In this document: piece after piece, positions 1 through 6,334 of the stretch
Numbering within the stretch: the stretch's first letter is position 1
Layout: each line of letters opens with the position of its first letter
Origin: Candidatus Thiodictyon intracellulare
Lineage (GTDB): Bacteria; Pseudomonadota; Gammaproteobacteria; Chromatiales; Chromatiaceae
DNA length: 8,355 bases
Direction of reading: 5' to 3'
Assembly: GCA_016292295.1 (NCBI GenBank)
Contig: JADNEJ010000169.1
Span: 1-8,355, forward strand
Notes under the pieces: model-generated
Told to the model about the DNA's origin: nothing
Database searches by the model: none
The model's input: the letters and a program-made list of their open reading frames with translations, nothing else
Program-made: the position numbers and the translations under genes

Positions 1-210
1 GCTTCTGACACAGCCAGAAGCCCTGGCCGTCGTAGACCAGGAGCTTGAGCGCAGTGCCGCGGCGGTTGCGGAAGACGAAGAGCGCTCCCCTAATGGGTTC
101 GTCCGCCAACACCTGGCGCACCCGCCGGGCGAGACCATCTATGCCTTGGCGGAAGTCCACCGGGGCCGTCGCGACCAACACGCGCAGCTGCGCTATGTAG
201 TGCGGATCAT
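1..210 (-). pseudogene. tnpB: IS66-family insertion sequence accessory protein TnpB, partial and probably frameshifted
   Basis: TnpB is the small accessory protein (normally about 115 residues) encoded by the second ORF of IS66 transposons. The minus-strand frame reads to the window edge and contains the family signatures PVDFRQGIDGLA and, later, LFVFRNRRGTALKLLVYDG followed by QGFWLCQK. About 70 residues are visible and the C-terminal third lies beyond the window. The frame has no ATG and is closed upstream by a TAG at 245-247. The natural start is probably the ATG at 210-208, which is in another frame and reaches a TAG after five codons. A +2 or -1 shift close to the start would join the two. 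No TnpA or TnpC gene is recognisable beside it and no IS66 terminal repeat is visible, so it is probably an IS remnant. The family call is firm; the exact start and broken status are inferred. Confidence 0.75.
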
Positions 211-447
211 CAACGGCGGCGCCTACACCGTCGCCTGGTCCGGCCTATCGTCAACGCGGTGGTTGGGTGCCTCATTGGCACCGGCCGTGCGCAGCGGCGC
301 CGGCGCCGAGACCGTCGTCACGATCACGTAGAATGGGACCAACATGGTGCAGCGGATGGAGCGGGTTGGATCGGCCTGACTGGGAACCGCGCGTTGTAAA
401 CCATTTGGCGCGCTACAGCCAGTAGCGCAAGGGGCCAAAGGACAACG
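211..447. other. Intergenic stretch without recognisable genes
   Basis: This lies between the IS66 TnpB remnant and the tRNA terminator. The minus strand carries an open frame over 223-438. Its last 40 or so residues (LVPFYVIVTTVSAPAPLRTA and onward) vaguely resemble the proline/alanine-rich tail of some IS66 TnpA proteins. TnpA would be expected here, just upstream of tnpB, but the similarity is too weak to call. Nothing else is supported. Confidence 0.4.
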
Positions 448-479
448 AAAAAGGGGTTAGGCGTTGCCGCATAACTCCT
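448..479 (-). terminator. Rho-independent terminator of the tRNA-Leu gene
   Basis: On the minus strand, 11 nt after the encoded CCA end of the tRNA, a 12-position stem with two mismatches (arms 479-468 and 463-452) closes a GCAA tetraloop. A run of four T residues (451-448) follows directly, preceded by the last T of the stem. Position and structure fit termination of the monocistronic tRNA transcript. Confidence 0.75.
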
Positions 480-489
480 TGTCTTTTGT

Positions 490-576
490 TGGTACCGAGG
501 GCCGGAATCGAACCGGCATGGGGTCACCCCCGTCAGATTTTGAGTCTGATGCGTCTACCAGTTTCGCCACCCCGGC
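490..576 (-). tRNA. leuX: tRNA-Leu, anticodon CAA (reads UUG)
   Basis: The 87-nt gene folds as a class II tRNA. The acceptor 5' strand GCCGGGG pairs with CCTCGGT, with a G1-U72 wobble and one further G-U pair, followed by discriminator A and an encoded CCA at 492-490. The anticodon stem TCAGA/TCTGA encloses loop CTCAAAA, with anticodon CAA at 542-540. The long variable arm (CGGGGGTGACCCC) is the hallmark of Leu/Ser/Tyr tRNAs. The T arm is GCCGG-TTCGATT-CCGGC. The opening GCCGGGGTGGCGAAACTGG resembles E. coli leuX. It has its own promoter and terminator. The 3' end faces the IS66 remnant; leuX-type genes are known integration sites for islands, but I see no duplicated tRNA 3' end (att site) in this window. 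Confidence 0.96.
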
Positions 577-588
577 AGCAGTCTTGCC

Positions 589-618
589 ATTATAGGTCCA
601 AGGTGCTCGGGCTGTCAG
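589..618 (-). promoter_or_regulatory. Sigma70 promoter of the tRNA-Leu gene
   Basis: Minus strand: -35 box CTGACA (618-613, five of six consensus bases), 18-bp spacer, and a perfect -10 box TATAAT (594-589). The box ends 12 bp before the tRNA 5' end, leaving a short leader for RNase P to remove. It sits in the 55-bp gap between the sel1 pseudogene stop and the tRNA gene. Confidence 0.85.
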
Positions 619-631
619 CCTGGATCTGGGG

Positions 632-1067
632 TCAACGCTCATCGAACCCGGCCAAGGCGCGCCAGCGGGCGGCCTCGGCGGGGTCCTGGGGGACGCCGCG
701 GCCGTCCTCGTAGGAGCTGGCCAGGATGCTCCGGGTGCCGGCCAGGCCCTGGTCGGCGGCTTTGCTTTGCGGAATCAAGCGGCGGCGCGTTGCGGGTCCG
801 ACGCGGTGCATTTGCCCTCCAAGTACATGAAGCCCAGGCCGTGCTAAGTGGAGCCCACCCCGGCGGTGGCGCTCATGTAGCGGTAGGCGAGCAGCGGGTT
901 CGGCTGCATGTGCTGAGCCCGTTCTAGGCCATGATGGCGACGCGATACTGCGCCTGCGCCTCGCCGAGGGGGCACAGCAGGTCGACGGCGCGCGAGAACT
1001 GATTGGATTCGCAGGCAGCGATGCCGCTGGCCAGGGCCATGGTCTGGTCGTCGGGGGCTTGGTTCAT
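632..1067 (-). pseudogene. Sel1-repeat (TPR-like) protein, pseudogene with two frameshifts and three stops
   Basis: Sel1 repeats are alpha-helical hairpins used as protein-interaction scaffolds. Reading from ATG 1067-1065, the first segment ends in AQAQYRVAIMA and TAG (926-924). The sequence continues as NGLS, changes frame and reads MQPNPLLAYRYM, then HGLGFMYLEGK after a second TAG (846-844). It meets a TGA (777-775) where the family has Trp (AAAWFRKAA), changes frame again and ends AADQGLAGTRSILASSYEDG, GRGVPQDPAEAARWRALAG, FDER at the TGA 634-632. Both frame changes coincide with perfect tandem duplications: CA twice (912-909) and AAAGC twice (768-759). Removing one copy of each gives a 142-residue reading frame with about three Sel1 repeats. 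It starts 13 bp after the IMPase stop on the same strand and was probably co-transcribed with it; there is no clear Shine-Dalgarno. Function of the intact ancestor is unknown. Confidence 0.82.
759..770. repeat. 5-bp tandem duplication breaking the sel1 frame
   Basis: GCTTT occurs twice in a row on the plus strand (759-763 and 764-768), with GC of a further unit following. On the coding minus strand this reads AAAGC AAAGC. Collapsing it to one copy restores FRKAADQGLAG, the expected Sel1 consensus, and reconnects two otherwise different frames. Confidence 0.8.
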
Positions 1068-1080
1068 TGGGGGTTCGCTG

Positions 1081-1911
1081 CTATGCCAGGGGCGTGTCCA
1101 GGGGGAGGTCGATGAAGGCGAGCCAACGCTCGAACAGATCCGGGGTCGCCGCGGCGACCGCGAAGCGGGGCTCCAGGTCGAGCCCGGGCGCGGGTTCGCT
1201 GCCGAAGGGGCGATAGAGCCGGGAACTGGCCTCGGCCTCGACGGCAATCAGGTGCCCGGCGGCATGGTCCCACAGCTTCTGGCCGCCATGCAGGTAGAGT
1301 TGAAAACGCCCGGCGGCCAGCCAGCACCACTCCAGGGTCGAGGCCCCCAGGTTGCGTTGGGAACGAAAGCCCCCGGGCCGGAACAGGGCTGGGATACGCG
1401 CCGCGGGCAGGCGCTTGAAGTCGATCATCGCCAGGCAGTCGCCCAGCAGCGGCCCCGGGGCGAAGGGCGCGATGGGCACGCCGTTGCACCAGGCGCCGCC
1501 GCCGCGGATGGCGCAGAAGCACTCGTCGCGCAGCGGGTCCAGGACCGCCGCCTGGACGACCTGACCGGCCTCGATCAGGGCCAGGGAGATGGCAAAACCG
1601 GGGAAGCCGCCGGCATAGTTGCCGGTCCCGTCCAGCGGGTCCAGGACCCACACCGAGTGCTCGGCGGCCCGCAGCAATTGCGCCTGCTCCGCGTCGGTCA
1701 TTTCCTCGCCAAGCAGAGGGATACCAGGATGATCGCGGGCCAGGGCCGCCGTGAGGTGGGTCTGAACGGCCGCATCGGTCTCGGTCACCAGGCTGCCGTC
1801 GGCCTTGGAGCGGCTCTGGGCGTGATGAAAGCGGGGCATGATCTCAATGGCCGCGGCCGTGCGCAGCAGGTCGGTGAGTCGCTTAAGATCAGGGTACATG
1901 TCAAGGTGCAT
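1081..1911 (-). CDS. Inositol monophosphatase family protein
   Basis: A 276-residue Mg-dependent phosphatase of the IMPase/SuhB/CysQ superfamily, a typical length (SuhB is 267). Metal and substrate motifs appear in family order: TETD (43-46), GEE (68-70), DPLDGTGNYAGG (91-102) and WDHAAG (214-219). The second metal motif has Gly where SuhB and CysQ usually have Thr (DPLDGTTN); catalytic Asp91 and Asp94 are kept. No signal peptide, so cytosolic. Substrate cannot be set from sequence: inositol phosphate, 3'-phosphoadenosine 5'-phosphate or another sugar phosphate are all possible, so I give no symbol. The ATG at 1911 is supported by GAGAGG (1922-1917) five bases upstream; a second Met four codons on is less well placed. 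It ends at TAG, followed after 13 bp by the sel1 pseudogene, and is divergent from slt. Confidence 0.9.
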   Translation of the reverse strand: MHLDMYPDLKRLTDLLRTAAAIEIMPRFHHAQSRSKADGSLVTETDAAVQTHLTAALARDHPGIPLLGEEMTDAEQAQLLRAAEHSVWVLDPLDGTGNYAGGFPGFAISLALIEAGQVVQAAVLDPLRDECFCAIRGGGAWCNGVPIAPFAPGPLLGDCLAMIDFKRLPAARIPALFRPGGFRSQRNLGASTLEWCWLAAGRFQLYLHGGQKLWDHAAGHLIAVEAEASSRLYRPFGSEPAPGLDLEPRFAVAAATPDLFERWLAFIDLPLDTPLA

Positions 1912-2127
1912 GGGGTCCTCTCATCTAGTTGAGGCGCTGGTGCCGGTACCGCGATGCATCGGTCCCGATAGCACGTTGACGATTGAGCAAAGCGCAGCGG
2001 CGGGTTTGAAGCCCGCTCCCAACACCCGTGCATCGCAATGCTCGCCCCGCAGCGTTGCACGGTAAGATGTGGGCGCCGCGGTGCTGATGCGAGCCTCCGC
2101 GCCGGGCCCACACCGAGGGGCTGATGG
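1912..2127. other. Divergent intergenic region between the IMPase gene and slt
   Basis: It must contain the promoters of both genes, but I find no convincing -35/-10 pair on either strand. A TTGACG (1976-1981) and a TAAGAT (2063-2068) occur without properly spaced partners. It holds a REP-like hairpin, an 8-bp inverted repeat (1951-1958 with 2029-2036) and the ribosome binding sites of the flanking genes. Confidence 0.5.
1999..2017. repeat. REP-like GC-rich hairpin
   Basis: GCGGG (2000-2004) pairs with CCCGC (2012-2016) around TTTGAAG, giving GCGGGTTTGAAGCCCGC. The form 'GCGGG-TTTGAA-CCCGC' resembles dispersed extragenic palindromes common between genes of GC-rich proteobacteria. There is no T run, so it is not a terminator. 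Copy number in the genome cannot be seen here. Confidence 0.45.
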
Positions 2128-4164
2128 ATGGGAGAGCCGCTGATGTTGCGTTTTCTGGCCGCCGGATTCGCGGCGGCGTTGGTCGCGTTGGTCGTGTGGG
2201 CACTGGTCCTGAGGGTGCCGGGTGGGCCGGTTACGGGCGGGCAGGACGCCGACCCGGCGCCGCAGGCCGACCGCGCTCTGGTGCTGCCCCCCCAGCCGGA
2301 GGCCGATCTGGCGGGGTTCCGCGCTGCTGAGCGGGCCTTGCAGGCGGGGGACCGGACGGCCTTTGCGTCCCTGCTGGAGGGTCTGCGTGCGGACCCACTC
2401 TATCCTTACCTGCGCTTTGCGCAGTTGGACGCCGACTTGGCGGCGACGCCGGACGAGGCGATCGAGGGCTTTCTCGCCGAGTTTCCCGCGACGGCGCCGA
2501 CCGAGCGCCTGCGCGCCGCCTATGTGAAACGCCTGGCCGCGGCCAGGCGCTGGGCGGATCTGGTTCGGGTCTATCGTGATGATGACGACAGTGCGCAGCG
2601 GCGCTGTCTGTATCTGCGCGCCTTGGTGGAGACGGGTCAGGCCGATCAAGCACTCGCGGCGGCGCGGCTGGAGCCGCTGTGGCTGGTACCTCGCCCCCAG
2701 CCGGCCGCCTGCGAGCCTCTCTTTGCCGCCTGGCGCGCGCGCGGCGGCCTCGACACGGCGCTCGTCTGGCGCCGCATCCGCCTGGCCATGGCGGCGGGGG
2801 AGACGGCGCTAGCGCGCCAGTTGGGGACCCGACTCCCGAGCGCGGAGCGGCCCTGGCTGGAGCGCTGGCTGGCGGTCCAGGCGCGCCCGGCCCTGGTACT
2901 GGAGGCCCCGCAGGGGACTGGGCAGGTGGCCGGCAGCCACCCGCTGGCCGCGGCAATCCTCGCCGACGGGATCGGCCGGCTCGCTCGCTCCAACCCGCGC
3001 GGTGCCGCCGCTGTGTTCAAGTCCGGCCGCGCGTCCCTGGCCGCGGACCCGGCGGCCCTGGATGAGGCCGCGGCGGCGCTCGGCCGGGCACTCACCGCGG
3101 CCGCCGACCCGCAGGGGCTCGCGCTCTGGGACCTGATGGCCGCGCGGGTCGACAATCTGGAGGCGCAGGAACACAGGCTGCGCGCGGCCATCGAGCGGCG
3201 GGAGTGGGCGCGCGTCGCCGCCTGGGTGCAGCGCATGCCGAACCTGACCGAAAAGCGCGACCGCTGGCTCTACTGGCTCGCGCGCGCCCAGTCGGCCCTG
3301 GGCGATGAGACCGCGGCCGGCGCGACCTTCGCGCAGGCCGCCCGCAGTCGCAGTTTCTGGGGCTTCCTGGCCGCGGATCGGCTGGGACTGCCCTATCACC
3401 TGGAGAGCCGCCCGGTCCCCGCAGAGCCCGAACGCATGCGCCGCCTCAATGAGGCGCCTGCGCTGGCGCGCATCGTGGCGTTGCGCCGGCTTGGGCGGGA
3501 GGCGGACATGCGCCGAGAGTGGAGTACCCTGACCCGGGGGCTGACGCCGCCCGACCTGCTGGCGGCGGCCCTGGTGGCGGAGCGGCTGGGCTGGTACGAC
3601 CAGGCCATCTTCACCCTGAAGCGCGCCGATGACTGGGATGACCTGCAGCTGCGTTTTCCGCTCGGTTACCGAGATCTGGTGGAAGAACAGGCGTGGCAGA
3701 CGGGGCTGCCGGCGGACTGGGTCTACGGCGTGATGCGCCAGGAGAGCGTCTTCAACGCGAGTGTTGCGTCGGCCGCCGGGGCCCTGGGGCTCATGCAGCT
3801 CATGCCGGCTACGGCGCGGCAGGTGGCGGCGCAGTTGGGTCTGCACGTGCCCGCGCCCGCGGCCATCCTCGATCCGGAACTCAACATCAAACTCGGGGCC
3901 AACTACCTGGCGCAACTGCGCGACCGCTTCGGCCACGCGGCCCTAGCCACGGCCGCCTACAACGCTGGGCCGCAGCGCGTGGCGCTCTGGCAGCCCGTTC
4001 GGTGCACCGCAGCGGACCTCTGGATTGCCGTCATCCCCTACGCGGAGACCCGCGGCTATGTGGAGCGGGTACTGGCCTATCGGGTGATTTACCGGGCGCG
4101 CCTGGGGTTGGAGCCGGAGCGCCTGAGCGACCTGCTGCCGCCGGTGCCGGCACGGGGCGAGTGA
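2128..4164 (+). CDS. slt: Soluble lytic murein transglycosylase (Slt70 family)
   Basis: A periplasmic exolytic transglycosylase that cleaves the MurNAc-GlcNAc bond of peptidoglycan to give 1,6-anhydromuropeptides. At 678 residues it is close to E. coli Slt (645). Layout: N-terminal signal/hydrophobic segment (about 6-29, LRFLAAGFAAALVALVVWAL); alpha-helical superhelix U/L domains (about 45-500) with typical WLYWLARAQSAL (near 382-393) and SFWGFLAADRLGLPY (409-423); C-terminal lysozyme-like SLT domain (about 515-665). The catalytic Glu is E539 in VMRQES; GLMQLMPAT (554-562), AYNAGP (610-615) and IPYAETRGYV (636-645) are all intact. Two in-frame starts are possible: ATG 2128 (GAGGGG at 2115-2120) and ATG 2143 (GGGAGAG at 2130-2136, six bases away). 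The second gives a cleaner signal peptide, MLRFLAAG; I list the longer form. Divergent from the IMPase gene and convergent with the GGDEF-EAL pseudogene. Confidence 0.95.
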   Translation: MGEPLMLRFLAAGFAAALVALVVWALVLRVPGGPVTGGQDADPAPQADRALVLPPQPEADLAGFRAAERALQAGDRTAFASLLEGLRADPLYPYLRFAQLDADLAATPDEAIEGFLAEFPATAPTERLRAAYVKRLAAARRWADLVRVYRDDDDSAQRRCLYLRALVETGQADQALAAARLEPLWLVPRPQPAACEPLFAAWRARGGLDTALVWRRIRLAMAAGETALARQLGTRLPSAERPWLERWLAVQARPALVLEAPQGTGQVAGSHPLAAAILADGIGRLARSNPRGAAAVFKSGRASLAADPAALDEAAAALGRALTAAADPQGLALWDLMAARVDNLEAQEHRLRAAIERREWARVAAWVQRMPNLTEKRDRWLYWLARAQSALGDETAAGATFAQAARSRSFWGFLAADRLGLPYHLESRPVPAEPERMRRLNEAPALARIVALRRLGREADMRREWSTLTRGLTPPDLLAAALVAERLGWYDQAIFTLKRADDWDDLQLRFPLGYRDLVEEQAWQTGLPADWVYGVMRQESVFNASVASAAGALGLMQLMPATARQVAAQLGLHVPAPAAILDPELNIKLGANYLAQLRDRFGHAALATAAYNAGPQRVALWQPVRCTAADLWIAVIPYAETRGYVERVLAYRVIYRARLGLEPERLSDLLPPVPARGE

Positions 4165-4168
4165 TCGC

Positions 4169-6039
4169 TCACCCGCGCTGACAGTAGGCCCCGAATTCGG
4201 CCGCTATCAGCGGCCGACTGAGCAGGTAGCCCTGGCCGATCCGGCACCCCGCGGCCTTGAGTGACTCCGCCTGGGCGTGGGTCTCGATGCCTTCGGCGAC
4301 GACCCGCAACCCCAGCGTCCGGCCCAGGACGATGATGGCCCGCGCGATGGCGGCGCCGTCCTCGTCTCCCGGGATACCGGCGGCGAATGACCCGTCGATC
4401 TTGAGTCCGCGCACCGCTAGCCGTTTCAGCGAGGCGAGCGACTAGTGCCCGGTGCCGAAGTCGTAGATGGCGACCTCAATCCTCAGGTCGAGCAGGCGCC
4501 GGATGTTCTCGGCTGCCGATTCGGATTCCTCGACGGCCCTGATGTCGGTGATCTCGACCGCCAGGGCGCTGGGTTCGAGGCCGCTCTCCGCGGCGGTGGC
4601 GACGATGCCTTTGGCCAGGGTCGCGGTGCGGATCTCGCGGTCGGACAGGTTGACCCACAGGGTCATGTCCGCCAGCAGCCCCTGTTCCCACCAGGCCCGC
4701 AGTTGGCCGGCGGCGGTGCGTACGACCCATGCACCGATGGGGATGATGAGCCCGCTGGACTCGGCGAGCGGGATGAACCACTAGGGACCGACCAGTCCCA
4801 ACGTGGGGTGGTGCCAGCGGATCAGGGACTCGACGCCGATGATGCGGCCGGTGGTCAGATCGTGCTGGGGCTGGTAGTAGAGTACGAACTGGTCCCGGCT
4901 GAGGGCCTCGCGCAACGCCGTCTCCAGGAACTCCAGGGACACCTGAGACAAGGCGCGGGCCGTCATGTCCTCGGTGTAGAAATGGAAGCAGTCGCGGCCC
5001 TGCTCTTTGGCCTGGCACATGGCGGCATCGGTGTTGCGTACCAGGGTGGCGACGTCGGTGCCGTCCGCGGGGTAGAGGTTGCTGCCGATGCTCAAGGTCA
5101 CATAGAATGGCAGGCTGTCCAACTCGATGGGCTCTTTGAACGCCTGGGCCAGTTTTTCGGCCAACAGGGCGGCGTCGCGGCCGCGTTCCACGGGGTCCAG
5201 GACCAGGGTGAACTCATCGCCCCCGAAGCGAGCAACCGTGTCGCCCTCGCGTACCTAGCCACGCAGGCGCCGCGCCGATTCCTGCAGCACCCGATCCCCG
5301 GCCAGGTGCCCCAGGCTGTCGTTGATGGCCTTGAAGCCGTCCAGATCCAGGAACAGCAGGGCCACTTTGCGTTGCTCCCGATGGGCCTGGCCCAGGCGGT
5401 CGGCGAACAGGAGCCGGTTGGGCAGCCCGGTGAGTGGATCGTGGTGGGCCAGTTGCACCAGGTCGCGTTCCCGTTCCCGGAGTTGCTCGGTAAGCCACTG
5501 GTAATCGGTGATATCTAGCAAGACCACCCGGCAGGCGGCCGGGCCATCCACGCCGGGGCCTTGCCGCTCGCGTTAGATCAACAGCCGGAGCGCGCCCCGC
5601 CGCTCATGGGCCGACACCAATGCCACGTCGAGCGATTCCTCAAGCCCGGTCTGCAGCGCCAGCGTGGCGAGCAGGGGCTGCGCGCTCCCGGGGCCGAGCC
5701 GCGTGCCCAGGAACAGGTCTGCGGTGCTCCCCCGCTCGACGTCCAGCAAGCGGGCGGCGGTCAGGTTCATCTAGGTGACCAAGCCCTGGCGGTCGATGGT
5801 GGCGTAGGCGACCGGGGCGAAGTCGTAGAGGTCCACATAGCGGTTCCGGGATTCCTCCAAGGTCTGCTGGGCAAAGCGCAGTTCCCGGTTCTGGAATTCC
5901 AGCTCGATCTGGTGGACCTGGAGGTCCTGCACCACGCGCCGGATGTCGGTCGCCTCCTGGGCCTCCCGGCGCAGGGCGGCGAGGACTTCAGCGAGACTTC
6001 AGCGAGGGTGCTGTCGGAGAGGTTTCGCAGGGCGGTCAT
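4169..6039 (-). pseudogene. PAS-GGDEF-EAL cyclic-di-GMP turnover protein, pseudogene
   Basis: An intact protein would be about 619 residues combining a diguanylate cyclase (GGDEF) and a c-di-GMP phosphodiesterase (EAL). From ATG 6039 it reads MTALRNLSDSTLAEV, then shifts frame at an 11-bp tandem duplication. All later segments share one frame: a coiled/PAS part (VHQIELEFQNREL, then YDFAPVAYATIDRQG), a linker [19 protein letters not shown] ([36 protein letters not shown] at 5227-5210) and EAL (LYYQPQHDLTTG, VESLIRWHHP, LWVNLS, VVAEGIET, IGQGYLLSRPL). Five in-frame stops interrupt it: TAG 5773-5771, TAA 5575-5573, TAG 5257-5255, TAG 4783-4781 and TAG 4444-4442. The EAL motif is ESL and the DDFGTGYSSL motif has become YDFGTGH-stop-SL, so phosphodiesterase residues are degraded too. 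No Shine-Dalgarno is evident. Surely non-functional as a single protein; its stop is 4 bp from the slt stop. Confidence 0.93.
5984..6005. repeat. 11-bp tandem duplication that frameshifts the GGDEF-EAL gene
   Basis: GACTTCAGCGA is present twice head to tail (5984-5994 and 5995-6005). Removing one copy turns the coding strand into LAEVLAALRREAQEATDIRR and makes the remaining length (1860 bp) exactly divisible by three, joining the ATG to the PAS-GGDEF-EAL frame. Confidence 0.88.
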
Positions 6040-6334
6040 GCGGCACTCACGCAGGTGAGAAGGTGTGGTTGGTCCGATCCCGGGACCCGCGACGTGCGGC
6101 TAACATGCAGCATCCGTCTACAGTATAAAGCCCCGGCCGTGCGGGCACCACACTGATTTCGGTCGTGGCCTCAACCGGTTGACAGCGCGTTGCCGCGCCC
6201 CTGGTCCAACGTCATAGTCCAGGTCCAGGTTCTATGCGCTTGAAGCCGGCGCAGGCCCGGCCCCACTTAGGCACTTAACCTAGTCGTGTCCTCAGTCGGG
6301 GCTCAGCCCCATATCAGGCCCAGAGCCATCCGCC
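6040..6334. other. Divergent intergenic region upstream of the SufS-SufE gene and the GGDEF-EAL pseudogene
   Basis: No gene is visible in these 295 bp. On the minus strand TATACT (6127-6122) could be the old -10 box of the pseudogene, but no good -35 box lies 16-18 bp upstream. On the plus strand TTGACA (6179-6184) is a perfect -35 hexamer, yet nothing like a -10 box follows at normal spacing. GGGGCT-C-AGCCCC (6298-6310) is a perfect palindrome 24 bp before the sufS start and could be an operator or a leader hairpin. No clear Shine-Dalgarno precedes the ATG at 6335. Confidence 0.45.
6298..6310. repeat. Perfect palindrome in the SufS-SufE gene leader
   Basis: GGGGCTCAGCCCC has six-base arms around a single C and lies 25 bases ahead of the start codon. 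It could be a repressor site or an mRNA hairpin near the ribosome entry region. It does not resemble an IscR site that I know; function is unassigned. Confidence 0.35.

Noticed and set aside
223..438. IS66 TnpA remnant upstream of tnpB
   Set aside because: Position is right, and LVPFYVIVTTVSAPAP vaguely recalls a TnpA tail, but there is no helix-turn-helix part and the similarity is too weak.
486..713. Plus-strand open frame over the tRNA region
   Set aside because: It crosses the tRNA gene in antisense and has no protein-family signature.
1003..1932. Plus-strand 309-codon open frame
   Set aside because: Antisense shadow of the IMPase gene; the product is a low-complexity Gly/Gln/Arg-rich chain with no family motif, whereas the minus strand has every IMPase motif.
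4445..5518. Plus-strand 357-codon open frame
   Set aside because: It lies opposite the GGDEF-EAL pseudogene, and its length is a by-product of GC-rich codons on the other strand. No recognisable domain.
5984..6005. 11-bp tandem repeat as a phase-variation switch for the GGDEF-EAL gene
   Set aside because: Slippage back to one copy would restore the first frame, but five further stop codons downstream mean no full protein could be made.
6179..6184. Perfect TTGACA as the SufS-SufE gene -35 box
   Set aside because: No -10-like hexamer lies 16-18 bp downstream; the nearest candidate is at about 28 bp.
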